A DNA stretch of 64,000 nt from Hymenobacter sp. GOD-10R (GCF_035609205.1 NZ_CP141184.1:4657001-4721000); one strand, 5' to 3'. Positions 28,701-37,384 are shown, numbered from the stretch's first letter. The notes: generated by a model not told the origin, from the sequence alone. Program-made: numbers and translations.

Positions 28701-28853
28701 CTGTGCGCTCTGCTTTACGGTGGTGAGTTGCTGCTCTAACGCAGCAACACGCGCTTCGGCTGCTAGCAGGGCTGCTTCCAACTGTTCGCGGCTAGGTTGC
28801 GCTGCTATTTGTGGGTTTCCGTCATTGGACAGGGAAGACTGAGCCTGAGCCAT
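25710..28853 (-). CDS. Five-PAS hybrid histidine kinase with C-terminal receiver
   Basis: 1047 residues, no membrane segment, so cytosolic. A coiled coil at about 20-55 is followed by five PAS domains (about 55-170, 180-285, 285-405, 410-530, 545-660). PAS 3 and 4 are clear tandem duplicates. Then HisKA (TRMSHEIRTPLNGVLGMAKL, H684), HATPase_c (LLNLLSNAIKFTEQGSVELG, FGGTGLGLAISEQLI) and a receiver (LRILLAEDNMVNQWLATVML, D974 in LDIQMPGLSGVGV). Layout is ArcB/BarA-like but without an HPt, so phosphate must pass to a separate HPt. It stands alone on the minus strand. Confidence 0.94.
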   Translation of the reverse strand: MAQAQSSLSNDGNPQIAAQPSREQLEAALLAAEARVAALEQQLTTVKQSAQRQQSQLTALVENLRIGILLVSEEGQILFVNQYFRELFGLAVGDVVAEVYPPIPPDTVYIDEAFQDPADFAARAQALHIAGKTVLNEEFILANGRVLELDYLVLDQDQAGRLICYRDVTERHERDTLLRTLSYIPEQNPDPILRLAYDGEIIYANPAATSLVQACDTYELVREQLLGFVQDAVATSKVYRQELVLAEQHYLVTIVGVPNERLVTLYMTDITARYQAEQQVAEQRAFYENILAHVPAAVAVVDADFRYRFVNAAVEPDPVAREWMLGKTNEEACRYRSMPREISERRQQMFAQVITSRQELQWEEALLGGPTPRHLLRHLCPIVEADGSVRLLVGSGIDITARKLAEEKAAQQQEFYESILNLLPVDIAVFDAEHRYLFVNPSSITNPEIRQWIIGKTNAEYCAFRQRPARLGQQREEFFNQAIQARTDVLWEEMQGNAETQRRILRHLRPVFNSDGTLRLVVGSGLDITARYAAEERQRQSEELIREQQTFIRLIVDTLPNIVYVTDQFGNVSFANKVFEEMAAVSEHVAVGEKSPAVVEQLRQIQQCRQQVFTTQKPLVTEMSLTLKSGETRSLQVHMNPLERINGHQEVLIMSTDITALKKTQQLAEESARAKESFLTRMSHEIRTPLNGVLGMAKLLERTELAASQREYLQTMQRAGQHLLALVNDVLDMAKITANHLQLDHAPFDLSVALHGALQTVASLAEQKGLALRVIPFDLADTHVLGDAYRLHQVLLNLLSNAIKFTEQGSVELGTTVVADTPSALAVRFWVKDTGIGIAPEQQIHIFEAFMQANAHTSQRFGGTGLGLAISEQLIHHMGGTLQLCSELGKGTTFSFVLTFPRVVEETLSATSAPAVDYEQLRGLRILLAEDNMVNQWLATVMLEHWGVQVEAVGDGQQALNLLRANAYDVAILDIQMPGLSGVGVTRAIRQYDDAARAHVPIIALTANAFADDGEAYLAAGMNAWLTKPFEEAELCELILRLAKPSV

Positions 28854-29212
28854 AACTTCAAGAAAGGCAATGGAGAGTACAATTAAAATAACAAGAATAT
28901 AATTCTACACTAACAGTAAACTATATTAACAAAAGTTCACAACCATATATTTTTCAGCAAGAGCTTATTATATTTTCTAGGTATAGCAACGGCAATTAGC
29001 AAAACAGCAGGCAATGCTCATTTGCTATTCTGCATGATTTTAAATAAATACTTTAACCTTACTGACTATTAATTCAGTTTAGCAGGCAGAGCAATTACCG
29101 TATACACAAGCCACTAAAAAACAGGCTTGTACTAGCGCTAAAGCAATTTACCAACCATTTTATTGCGCTAAAGTCTCCTTTAACGCAATTCCAAATTTGG
29201 TACTTTCAATTC
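28854..29212. other. AT-rich intergenic region, no gene seen
   Basis: About 360 bp upstream of the hybrid kinase. It is strongly AT-rich (28870-29100) and contains stops in all frames. It should hold the kinase promoter and the end of the VOC transcript, but no clear terminator or operator stands out. Confidence 0.5.
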
Positions 29213-29671
29213 TCATTTAGCGTCATTTATTTCAATCCAATAACCATCCGGATCTTGAAGATAAATTTGTTTAACGCCGTCTGCTCTCAACGTGGGGTCT
29301 TTGCCTTCTCCTTTTAAATTTGTGTAAGCCACGCCTAGCTTTTCCAAGTGGCTGATAAATTCAGCCAGCACTGGAACCTTGAAGCACATGTGAATATTTT
29401 TATCAGCATTCGGGGTGCACTGACGCTGAATAATATGAAGCTGAATACCCGGGCCAATTGAAAGCCAGGTGTGCAGGCCGTCATTGAACGGATTAGGTAT
29501 TTCTTCCAGCATCAACACGGTGCGGTAAAAGGTCGTGCTTCGCTTTAGATCTTGCACGCAGACAGCCGAGTGATTGAAGACAGGCGCTAAGCGGGACTTG
29601 GTTTGTGCGGTGACAACTTGCGAAACGCTCAACCCGCAGATGAGTGTTAGGAGAAACAGTACGATTTTCAT
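29213..29671 (-). CDS. Exported VOC-family (glyoxalase-like) protein
   Basis: 152 residues from the ATG at 29671, which begins a signal peptide (MKIVLFLLTLICGLSVSQVVTAQ). The mature part is one VOC domain: NHSAVCVQDLKRSTTFYRTV with the first metal His, LHTWLSIGPGIQLHIIQR, NIHMCFKVP, and QIYLQDPDGYWIEIND with the final Glu. VOC proteins are metal-dependent lyases, isomerases or dioxygenases; the exported location is common for Bacteroidota members. Substrate unknown. Confidence 0.87.
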   Translation of the reverse strand: MKIVLFLLTLICGLSVSQVVTAQTKSRLAPVFNHSAVCVQDLKRSTTFYRTVLMLEEIPNPFNDGLHTWLSIGPGIQLHIIQRQCTPNADKNIHMCFKVPVLAEFISHLEKLGVAYTNLKGEGKDPTLRADGVKQIYLQDPDGYWIEINDAK

Positions 29672-29724
29672 CCTCCAATGTACTAATTGCAACTGTTTCA
29701 GCAGTACCTAGCAGCAACAAAGAG

Positions 29725-29793
29725 TTGGCCTCCGCTGGAGGCACCGCCAAGGACAGCAATTGCGTCGTTGGCGGTGCCTCCAGCGGAGGCCAA
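29725..29793. repeat. Perfect 26-bp inverted repeat with palindromic spacer
   Basis: Arms at 29725-29750 and 29768-29793 are exact reverse complements (begin TTGGCCTCCGCTGGAGGC). Each arm itself contains the mini-hairpin GCCTCC-GCT-GGAGGC, and the 17-bp spacer centres on GCAATTGC. It lies upstream of the VOC gene and could act as a bidirectional terminator-like structure or be a dispersed repeat. Confidence 0.85.
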
Positions 29794-29824
29794 TTCTCTT
29801 TACTAACCAATAAGAAGGTCTTGC

Positions 29825-30103
29825 CTAGCTAGGCAATATCATTCTTAACACGTGGGGCAAAACAATGACAAGTAGCCCCACAACAACTGCGAATAGTAGC
29901 CCAAGCATCAACCACCAGTACAACCGCCGTTCGGCACAAGCCGGCTGTGGCCACCACAGCATAAACGGCAGCACCAGCGGCACCATGCTCTTAAGTTCTT
30001 CTCCGCCTGCCAGGTGCAGATTCGCACCCGTGATGGTGGCCAATAGTGCACTTAGCAATAACATATAACGCTGCCAGTTAGGCAAGTTGGGTACGGGCAC
30101 CAT
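29825..30103 (-). CDS. Small hypothetical membrane protein
   Basis: About 92 residues if started at the internal ATG at 30103 (MVPVPNLPNWQRY); a start at 30157 would add 18 residues. It has three likely membrane segments (YMLLLSALLATITGANLHLA, SMVPLVLPFMLWW, WLMLGLLFAVVVGLLVIVLP). No family is recognised. It lies beyond the 26-bp inverted repeat and is probably transcribed separately from the VOC gene. GC-rich codon use compared with the DNA upstream supports it being coding. Confidence 0.5.
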   Translation of the reverse strand: MVPVPNLPNWQRYMLLLSALLATITGANLHLAGGEELKSMVPLVLPFMLWWPQPACAERRLYWWLMLGLLFAVVVGLLVIVLPHVLRMILPS

Positions 30104-30157
30104 ATTGAACACCCTAGCTAACATGTGGCAACGTGCTAACACTTGCATGATAGCCAC

Positions 30158-31195
30158 TTACAGATCTGCTGCCTTTGCTTATCAGGCTCGCCCTTGTCCG
30201 TTCTGCGTTGACTAGGGTCAAGTTGCGCTGTACACAAAAACCTGGTAATAATGCTAAACTTAAGCTTCGCGCAAGCAAAGTAACAACTGCGCTAAGGGAA
30301 GCTTTGTTATTATAAACCAATTTGCACTTTTTGATAGCTGTAAAAATATGCGCCATGAACTATCGAAATTTATAATTGAATGATTATCTGGGCGTAACAA
30401 GAAATAATGACAGTAAAGTCTAGGTTTTGTCTTCTAACTAATCCAGTTTTAAAAATACTCGTGAATAGAACAATTTGTTTTTTCAGATGAAACTACCAAC
30501 AAAGCAATTACTTCAATTCAAGAAAATACTTACCGATACCTGAAAAAGGGTACCGGCATAGTACTAAACGCAAGCACTGAATCTTTATGAGCAAGAAGGA
30601 AGCCAGCTAGCTTATCGGAGCTTCATAATTCGTTACTTGCAAGACCTAGGTCGCTACAAATCCTTAGTAATCAGCAGCTAAAAGAATATTCCCAACAAAG
30701 CTCGAATTGAGCCATGAGAAACGTGTGCACAGCTTTTGGGAAAGCCTCGGATCTGAAGAAGTGACTTGAGAAGTCTAGCTAACAGTATTGACCATTTTCA
30801 TGAGCCCAGCCTAGTATCTCACGTGTAGCACCGGAACCTAGTGCTCGTAGCGTTCTAACGCCCGCATGCGACTATTGAGAAATCAGGGAAAGTTGTTGAT
30901 TTTTAGCTACATCACGCCCTGCTCATTGTTCATCTCAGAGCATTCAACAACCGTTCTCTCTAATGTAGCAAAGCTAGCTTTGTCATCTTTGCCAAGTCAA
31001 AAAGCCCAAGGTTACGAAAAGCGGAAAGCTTTCTGACGGATGGCTGAGACATGGTAAGAGAAGCCCCATTAAACTCACCTCTTCTCATGCTTTACCACTC
31101 GTTCCTCAAGAAGTCTGGTTTCCTACGATGATAGATGATCTAGCTCAAGGAAGATTTTAGCCTATTCTACAAATTCGAGTACTTGACCTAGCTCG
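30158..31195. other. About 1 kb without an intact gene, probably decayed
   Basis: The stretch is AT-rich, with frequent stops on both strands. A few short open stretches look protein-like but broken: a run starting MKLPTKQLLQFKKILTDT at about 30487 that meets a stop after 18 codons, and a 60-codon open stretch at 30978-31160 ending QEVWFPTMIDDLAQGRF. I do not recognise them. The most likely reading is the remains of one or more inactivated genes. Confidence 0.4.
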
Positions 31196-31708
31196 ATGAA
31201 TACTTCTTCTACTCCTTTCTCGCCTAGTGACCATGCGTATTCTCCGGAAGAGCGTGCCCGCCTCAAGGTTGCATTTACTTCGATTGCGGCCACCTATCGT
31301 ACCTACATTGGACGCATGTTATGGTGCTTTCTGCTAGCTGCCTTGGCACTGTGCATGATCTATGCCCCAGCACCTATTCACTGGCTAGGCCTGCTATTCG
31401 TCCCTAGCTTGTTTGGAGGCATTTTCCTTGGCTTTCGGGCGGCGGCGTTACTCAAGTGCCCGGGCTGCTCCCAGTCGCTAACCACCATCAAAACATACTG
31501 CCCACACTGTGGCAGCTCTGATCTAACCGCCCAAAAAGTTGTGAACGGGCCGTGGTCGATGTGGCATTGCACTAAATGCAACTCCAATCTAAGTGACGGC
31601 AAACGGATGTTTTGTGAGATTCGAATCTGCTCTACTTGTGGACTCCACCTAGATGAGCAAGGTCTAGAAACGTGGTCGAAGTTTGTAGCAACGCCGGGAA
31701 GAATATAG
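31196..31708 (+). CDS. Hypothetical membrane protein with zinc-ribbon domain
   Basis: 170 residues. An N-terminal soluble stretch, two membrane segments (MLWCFLLAALALCMIYAPA and IHWLGLLFVPSLFGGIFLGF), then a cytosolic cysteine-rich part with CPGC, CPHC, CTKC and CSTC pairs, i.e. room for two zinc ribbons. No family assigned. It stands alone between the decayed region and a Crp-type gene. Real coding is supported by the regular CxxC pattern and length. Confidence 0.7.
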   Translation: MNTSSTPFSPSDHAYSPEERARLKVAFTSIAATYRTYIGRMLWCFLLAALALCMIYAPAPIHWLGLLFVPSLFGGIFLGFRAAALLKCPGCSQSLTTIKTYCPHCGSSDLTAQKVVNGPWSMWHCTKCNSNLSDGKRMFCEIRICSTCGLHLDEQGLETWSKFVATPGRI

Positions 31709-31799
31709 TACTACCTCGGCAGCCAAAACCAGAAAGAGCCTGCGCCATCTAACACTGCCTAGCTCCAGTTCTATCACTGAAGCAGTAATTGAATTTCTA

Positions 31800-32408
31800 C
31801 TACTTAGACTTCCCTAATTGCCCACGGATGCGGCTGAGTGAAGGCCCCTTAATACCCAGATACGAGGCGATATGCCCCAAGGAAACTCGATTGGTGACGC
31901 CTGGAAACTGCGCTAATAGCGCCAGGTAGCGTTGCTCGGCCGTTTGGAAAAGCATGGCTTCGGACTTGGCCTGATGCAACACTAGGTACTGCTCGGCCAG
32001 CAGGCGGCCAAACCGCTCCCAGCTGTGCGACTGCTTGTAGAGCTCGTGCAACTGCCCAACGCTGATGACCATCAGTTCGGCGTCTTCTAGCGCGGCAATG
32101 TAGTAGGGGCACGCCTCCTGGGTAACTAGGCTTTTAAGGGAAGTGAGAAACGTGCCCTCTGGCACAAAGGCAACAGTGTGCTCCATGTCTGTAGACGGGT
32201 CAACATAGTACACGCGAAACAAGCCACTCACAATGAAGCCGATATATAGGCATACAGAGTTGCGGAAGTTAAAAAACTCGTGGCGCGGAATAGTGCGCAG
32301 CTGCCAATGGTCCTCGGCTAAACGAAGGTCTTCGTCGGAAAGGTGGGCGAAAGCTTGTAGCTGCTGAGCCAGCAGTTGACGAGGAGAGTCCTTGAGAAAG
32401 GAGAGCAT
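31800..32408 (-). CDS. Crp/Fnr-family transcriptional regulator
   Basis: About 202 residues from the ATG at 32408 (MLSFLKDSP). An N-terminal cyclic-nucleotide-binding-type beta roll (about 25-120: FFNFRNSVCLYIGFIVSGLF, VAFVPEGTFLTSLKSL) and a C-terminal winged helix with YLALLAQFPGVTNRVSLGHI and SYLGIKGPSLSRIRGQL. It has no FNR-type cysteine cluster, and no ligand can be assigned. Common Bacteroidota type that regulates neighbouring genes. Confidence 0.88.
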   Translation of the reverse strand: MLSFLKDSPRQLLAQQLQAFAHLSDEDLRLAEDHWQLRTIPRHEFFNFRNSVCLYIGFIVSGLFRVYYVDPSTDMEHTVAFVPEGTFLTSLKSLVTQEACPYYIAALEDAELMVISVGQLHELYKQSHSWERFGRLLAEQYLVLHQAKSEAMLFQTAEQRYLALLAQFPGVTNRVSLGHIASYLGIKGPSLSRIRGQLGKSK

Positions 32409-32941
32409 ATAACAGCAAGGTAGAAAGGAAAGCGCCAGCTTTAGCACACCCAACTATTCGCATCGAGCGAGACTAAAACTGCTGACAGAACAAGTACTTC
32501 CACGCTGAACAAGCTAGGCTCTGACTTCCGTAGCGGAGCGGTCAAGCAGCCAGATAACCTGGCAGTTAAAGTAAATAAATTATCGAGCGACACTTTTTAA
32601 CCTAGGTGAAAAATCTAGTTGCGGCGCGGCAGGACCTTTGTCACATCACTAAGCCTCGATGAAGCCTATGCTGCCTAGTTAAAAATGCCAATGGCCGCTT
32701 GCGCTGGCGGCGATGCTCTCATCGCTGGCAAAAAAGCGCGTTGTAGCCGCTGAGCCTGCCTAAGTGGCTACAGCTCGAAATAGGCCATCACCCAAAAAGT
32801 ACGCGCAGCCACACGCTGCCTTTCTAGCCAGCTATGGGCTTCTACTTGCTCATTCTGTCAGCACTGCTGCCTTCCTGTAAAGGCGACGCCCCTCTTATTA
32901 CCTGCCCCAACACCTTGCCTTTTACTAATCAACTTAAACTC
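32409..32941. other. Intergenic region, nothing recognised
   Basis: About 530 bp between the divergent Crp gene and the broken membrane gene. No credible ORF, hairpin terminator or known operator is seen. It must include both promoters. Confidence 0.4.
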
Positions 32942-33517
32942 ATGTCCGTTTCCTTAGCAACTCCCGTTTCAGCCCCCGTTTCTACGGCCCAGGCACTCCG
33001 CACCCTTTACTTCGTGCGGGCCGCTTTCTCCGTGGTTTGGGTTAGCCTTGTTTTTCTGTTTGTAAAATCCGCGCCCACGCTCACGGCTGCTTTGCTGCTG
33101 CTCTACCCGGCCTAGGACGTGCTAGCTACCTTCGGGGATATTCGGGCCAACCGCAGCACCGGAGGCTCTCTGCTGCCACAGTACGTGAACATCGTCGTTG
33201 GCAGCATCACAACGGTAGCCGTGGGCCTAGCTCTGCGCAATGGCATTCCGGCGGTCCTCACCGTATTTGGCGTGTGGGCCGTGCTGACTGGACTGATTCA
33301 ACTGCTGCTCGGCTTGCAGCGACGACGCCCATTGGGTGGACAATGGCCGATGATCCTCAGCGGCGGACAGTCGGTCCTAGCTGGGGTGTTGTTTGTGGTA
33401 CAGGCCCACGACCCCACAAAGGGAGTAACCAATGTGGCTGTTTACTCGGCGGTGGGGGCATTTTATTTCCTGCTGGCGGCTTTGCGCCTGCGGAAAGCTA
33501 CGCTGCCGACTACATAA
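32942..33517 (+). pseudogene. DUF308-like membrane protein interrupted by an in-frame amber codon
   Basis: Reading from the ATG at 32942 gives MSVSLATPVSAPVSTAQALR... to LLLYPA, then TAG at 33113-33115, then DVLATFGDIRANRSTGG... in the same frame to 33517. The two parts form one membrane protein of about 191 codons with several helices. Relatives, as I recall them, have Trp here (YPAWD), so TGG to TAG is the likely change. Either the gene is inactive, or the 3' part restarts at GTG 33119, or there is read-through. The codon sits in CCTAGG. Confidence 0.75.
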
Positions 33518-33710
33518 GCAGGGTCATTCTTGGAAAGTGTCACTCGCTTACTGTTAAAGTAAGCGCCTGACCTGAGGGTCTGCATCTCAAGCAGCATGGA
33601 GCAAGCAGCGTGGACGAACATATGTCCTCCACGCTGCTTAGGTCGCTATGGCTCTAGCAGCGTTCATCGGTTTCACAGAGTATCTTTCCGGATCAACTAG
33701 CTTTCTGCGC

Positions 33711-34304
33711 ATGGTGGTGCCAACTAGGACCGTTTCCGTTTCGTTGCTGGCGGCGTTGCCGCAATCCCCTCAGCTTTCCGCAGTAGAACAGCAGAGCGTA
33801 CTTGCTGCCTTCCAGGAACGCATACTTACGGAGGGTGAAGTACTCGTTGAAGCGAGAACCGTCTGCGAGGAGCTTTTCTTTGTGCAGGAGGGCGTACTGC
33901 GTATTGCGGTGCGTGATACCCAGGGAAAAGAGCGAACCCACTTTTTTCGGGAAGCGGGCCAATTCTGCACGCTCCTAACCAGCTTTGAGCAGCAGCTACC
34001 TGCTACTCAGAGCCTACTCGCGGCCTGTCCGGCACGGGTGTTAGCCATCACCTACGCTCAACTAGTGGCCTTAAGCCAGCAGGTACCTCGCCTGTCGGAA
34101 CTCCTGGGCCAACTGATTCAGCAGGAATTACTGGGCAAGCTGCACCTGCACCGCACATTTATGGGGCACGATGCCGCCAGACGCTACCAGTTATTTTTAC
34201 TGCATCAGCCTGAAGTAGCCCGGTGCGTTCCTCAACACCTGATTGCCTCCTACCTAGGTATCACGCCTCAATCCTTGAGTCGGCTGCGCAAACAGATCGA
34301 CTAA
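33711..34304 (+). CDS. Crp/Fnr-family transcriptional regulator
   Basis: 197 residues from the ATG at 33711, the usual size; an ATG at 33648 would add 21 residues. Beta-roll sensor domain (EGEVLVEARTVCEELFFVQE, GVLRIAVRDTQGKERTHFFR) and C-terminal helix-turn-helix (RRYQLFLLHQPEVARCVPQH, ASYLGITPQSLSRLRKQI). Not FNR-like, no cysteines for a cluster. It precedes the MDR dehydrogenase on the same strand by 72 bp and may regulate it. A paralogue of the Crp gene at 31800 by layout. Confidence 0.85.
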   Translation: MVVPTRTVSVSLLAALPQSPQLSAVEQQSVLAAFQERILTEGEVLVEARTVCEELFFVQEGVLRIAVRDTQGKERTHFFREAGQFCTLLTSFEQQLPATQSLLAACPARVLAITYAQLVALSQQVPRLSELLGQLIQQELLGKLHLHRTFMGHDAARRYQLFLLHQPEVARCVPQHLIASYLGITPQSLSRLRKQID

Positions 34305-34376
34305 CCTCACTTTTTACCATTTGGTAAGCCCCTCTGTTTCAACTTTTGCTCTGCTCCACCTAGAGAATATAAGCAG

Positions 34377-35462
34377 ATGCAAGCAGCCATTTTAGAGGCG
34401 TTCGGTACCCCTCTCCTCCTACAAGAACTCGCAGACCCTAGGCCCCTTGCCGGCGAAGTAGTGGTAGATGTGGTGGCCGCCCCAGTGTTACCCTATGCGG
34501 CCGAAGTGTTCAGTGGAGCACGCCAATACCCATTATTGCTACCGCTGGCAGTAGGCTCTGGCGCCGTGGGACGAGTACGGTCTGTAGGGCCCGATACCAC
34601 GCGCCTAGCCCCCGGCGACTGGGTGTACTGTGATCCGACCGTGCGCGCCCGCGATGAACCCGTTGCTCCCGACATCTTGCTGCAAGGCCTAATCGCGCCC
34701 AGCCCCGGTGCGCAGCGGCTGCAAGCCCACTTTCGGCACGGCCCCTTTGCCGAGCAGTTGCTACTACCGCTGGAAAATGCCATTCCACTCGGCGCCCTTG
34801 AGCCAGCGGAAGCAGCGCGCTGGTGCGGCCTAGGGCTTTGCCTGGTGCCCTACGGCGGGCTACTGGCCGCAGACCTGCAAGCCGGCGAAACGATCCTAAT
34901 CAGTGGAGCCACCGGCCACTTTGGGAGTGCCGCCGTTGCCGTGGCGCTGGCTATGGGGGCCGGATGCGTCATCGCCCCAGGCCGCAACGAGGCGGTATTA
35001 GCTGATTTAGTTAGGCGCTTTGGTTCGCGCGTCCGACCCGTTCGTTTGAGTGGTGATGAGAATGAGGATCAGCGACGCATGCAACGGGCAGCTCCTGGCC
35101 GCATTGATAAGGTACTAGACCTTCTGCCTCCCCTACCAGATGCAGCGCCAGTACGAGCTGCGGCCCAAACCGTGCGTCCACATGGCACTGTGGTGCTCAT
35201 GGGTGGCCTGCGTGTGGGGCTGGAACTCAATTATGCGCACCTGATGCGCCATTGTATTACCGTGCGAGGCCAGTATATGTACCCACGTCAAGCTCCTGCT
35301 CAGTTAATAGCGCTTATCCGAGCTGGGCTTTTGTCACTCGACGAGTGGAAGATCACCACCTTTTCCCTTTCACAAGTCAATGCGGCCGTAGCCCATACGG
35401 CGCACACCGGCGAGGCTTTCCAGTCGACCATTCTCTTACCAGGCGACGTGGCATTTAAGTAG
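34377..35462 (+). CDS. MDR-family (zinc-type alcohol dehydrogenase-like) oxidoreductase
   Basis: 361 residues. N-terminal GroES-like domain (AVGSGAVGRVRSVGPDTTRL, APGDWVYCDPTV) and Rossmann domain (GETILISGATGHFGSAAVAV). The usual zinc ligands of alcohol dehydrogenase are not obvious, and the fold is closer to quinone-oxidoreductase-type MDRs. It probably reduces a small carbonyl or quinone with NADPH. Follows a Crp-type regulator; the downstream 400 bp are non-coding. Confidence 0.85.
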   Translation: MQAAILEAFGTPLLLQELADPRPLAGEVVVDVVAAPVLPYAAEVFSGARQYPLLLPLAVGSGAVGRVRSVGPDTTRLAPGDWVYCDPTVRARDEPVAPDILLQGLIAPSPGAQRLQAHFRHGPFAEQLLLPLENAIPLGALEPAEAARWCGLGLCLVPYGGLLAADLQAGETILISGATGHFGSAAVAVALAMGAGCVIAPGRNEAVLADLVRRFGSRVRPVRLSGDENEDQRRMQRAAPGRIDKVLDLLPPLPDAAPVRAAAQTVRPHGTVVLMGGLRVGLELNYAHLMRHCITVRGQYMYPRQAPAQLIALIRAGLLSLDEWKITTFSLSQVNAAVAHTAHTGEAFQSTILLPGDVAFK

Positions 35463-35860
35463 TGTACATTCGGGCGAGCTACCTAGTGAATAAGGTTGCT
35501 CGCCCTAAACAGGCCACTAGTGCCTAGAACTGCCTTGTGGTAGAATAGGCGGACCTGTTTACTAGCAAAATGGTTGGGTTCTCAAACAACCTAGGTCTAA
35601 AACAACCTTTGTTACATGGGAAGGCAGGTCGCAGTATACCTAGTGAGAAACTGTTGATACAGGCAAGTCCGGGTCATAGTATTCGACTGCAGCGAAAAGG
35701 ATACCATTTGGGACAACAAGTAAAGCGGACACTCTATTTCAGACCAAGACGACTCTGTTGGCGGCGCATGCTTTAGTCGGATACGACTGATTTGTTGTCC
35801 TATCAGGGTATTTTCCAGCGTAACGCTTTCTGACCTTTGGCTTATACTTTATCGAGCCTT
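35463..35860. other. Intergenic region, nothing recognised
   Basis: About 400 bp between the MDR and cupin genes. Short open stretches exist but none resembles a protein. Upstream of the cupin there is presumably a promoter, not identifiable with confidence. Confidence 0.4.
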
Positions 35861-36361
35861 ATGGAAGAGCAAAAAAAGCATCCGGTTACACTAGCCCCAA
35901 CAGAGGGGCACTCCATCTCGGTGGTTGGAGACACCTACCGCATCCTGGTTAGCGGAGAAGAAACCGCAGGAGCCTTTGCCATCATCGATATGCTGATACC
36001 ACCCGGTGGCGGCCCCGGACCCCACGCACATGCGGCTTTCGAAGAGTCATTTTATGTGCTGGATGGGGAGATTGAAGTCAAATCCGAGTTCGGGACTTAC
36101 GTGGCCACTCGAGGAGCCTTCGTCCGTATTCCGGAAGGTGGCGTGGTGCACTGTTTTCGCAACAACACTCAACAAATGGCCCATTTGCTTTGCACCGTAG
36201 TGCCAGCCGGCTTAGAAGCATTTTTTACCGAGATCGGCCAACCTGTGGCCACTGGCCAGTTTCTGCCGCCACCGCCTCTGGAAGAAACATTCCTGAAAAA
36301 GCTACAGGCCGCTGCGAAAAAGTACGGGCAACAAGTATTTCCGCCGGATTATCTCCAGTAA
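35861..36361 (+). CDS. Cupin-domain protein
   Basis: 166 residues from the first ATG (an in-frame TTG lies 24 bp upstream). Single cupin barrel: motif 1 GGGPGPHAHAAFEESFYVLDGEIEV with the metal ligands HxH, Glu and motif 2 GAFVRIPEGGVVHCFRN with His. The C-terminus extends 45 residues past the barrel (PPPPLEETFLKKLQAAAKKY). Small metal-binding cupins act as dioxygenases, isomerases or sugar binders; no substrate is evident. It is followed by an NmrA-like gene on the same strand. Confidence 0.88.
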   Translation: MEEQKKHPVTLAPTEGHSISVVGDTYRILVSGEETAGAFAIIDMLIPPGGGPGPHAHAAFEESFYVLDGEIEVKSEFGTYVATRGAFVRIPEGGVVHCFRNNTQQMAHLLCTVVPAGLEAFFTEIGQPVATGQFLPPPPLEETFLKKLQAAAKKYGQQVFPPDYLQ

Positions 36362-36496
36362 CTCTGCTCGCCGGGTGCCACCCCCTAGGCCATTAGGCGA
36401 AGCGCGTGCTTTCTTTTTTAGGACTTCTCACTTTTCGGTAGGCCCTGGTGAATGACGCAAGAGTTCTCCTAGCGCCGCCGACCAACCACAAAAACC

Positions 36497-37384
36497 ATGA
36501 AGATTACAACTGCAGGCTCTCTGGGCAATGTGGCCAAACCAGTAGTGAAAATGCTACTAGCCGCCGGCCATGATGTAACCGTTATCACCAGTAATAACGA
36601 CCGCAAAGATGAAATCAAGGCCTTAGGGGCCGTAGCGGCCGTGGGCTCGCTCAGCGATGCAGCGTTCTTAACCACGGCATTCCACGGAGCGGATGCCGTG
36701 TATGCCATGGTGCCGCCAGCAATGGGTACTTCTCATCTAATCCAAAACATCGCGGAGGCTGGGCAGGCGTATGCCCAGGCAATTAAGGCGGCGGGAGTAT
36801 CCCGCGTGGTCATGTTAAGCAGCGTCGGGGCAGATGCGGCGGCGGGTACCGGTCCCGTACAAGGCGTGCACCAGATTGAGCAATTGTTTCAGCAACTGGC
36901 AGGAGTGAACGTGACCATCTTACGATCGGGATTTTTCTACACCAACTTCTTGCGAGACATTCCCCTGATTAAAAACATGAACCTCTTCGGCAACAACTAC
37001 AGCGGCGAGGATAAATTAGTCCTCACGCACCCAGAGGATGTCGCCACAGCAGTGGCGTCGGAGTTGCAACAGCCAGGAAATGGGTTTGAGGTGAAGTACA
37101 TCATCAGTGCTATCTCGACCGGCAATGAAGTTGCCTCCTTGCTTGGTCCAGCAATCGGCAAACCAGACCTAGTCTGGACAACTATTCCTGACGAACAGCT
37201 GAAGCAAGGGATGCTATCGGCCGGATTGTCACCAGAGTTGGCCGGGCTTATCACCGAACTGGGGCAAGGGGTAAGAGCTGGCTTAGTTACCCAAGATTTC
37301 TTTGCCACCGGGGCACACGTCACGGGCAAAATCAAGTTGGAACAATTCGTAGAAGAGTTCAAAAATCAATATCAGCAAGCATAA
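36497..37384 (+). CDS. NmrA-like NAD(P)-binding protein
   Basis: 295 residues. N-terminal Rossmann fold (ITTAGSLGNVAKPVVKMLLA, VTVITSNNDRKDEIKALG, HGADAVYAMVPPAMG) and the NmrA/TMR pattern (VSRVVMLSSVGADAAAGTGP, VTILRSGFFYTNFL). It lacks the SDR Tyr-x3-Lys catalytic pair, as is usual for this atypical SDR group, so it may be an NAD(P) sensor or reductase of quinone type. It ends at a strong bidirectional terminator and is separated from the AraC gene by it. Confidence 0.87.
   Translation: MKITTAGSLGNVAKPVVKMLLAAGHDVTVITSNNDRKDEIKALGAVAAVGSLSDAAFLTTAFHGADAVYAMVPPAMGTSHLIQNIAEAGQAYAQAIKAAGVSRVVMLSSVGADAAAGTGPVQGVHQIEQLFQQLAGVNVTILRSGFFYTNFLRDIPLIKNMNLFGNNYSGEDKLVLTHPEDVATAVASELQQPGNGFEVKYIISAISTGNEVASLLGPAIGKPDLVWTTIPDEQLKQGMLSAGLSPELAGLITELGQGVRAGLVTQDFFATGAHVTGKIKLEQFVEEFKNQYQQA

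Noticed and set aside
30114..30356. An 80-codon minus-strand frame upstream of the small membrane protein
   Set aside because: It overlaps the membrane protein in another frame and shows no domain or codon pattern.
35570..35776. A 68-codon frame between the MDR and cupin genes
   Set aside because: No start context, no domain and basic composition; likely chance.
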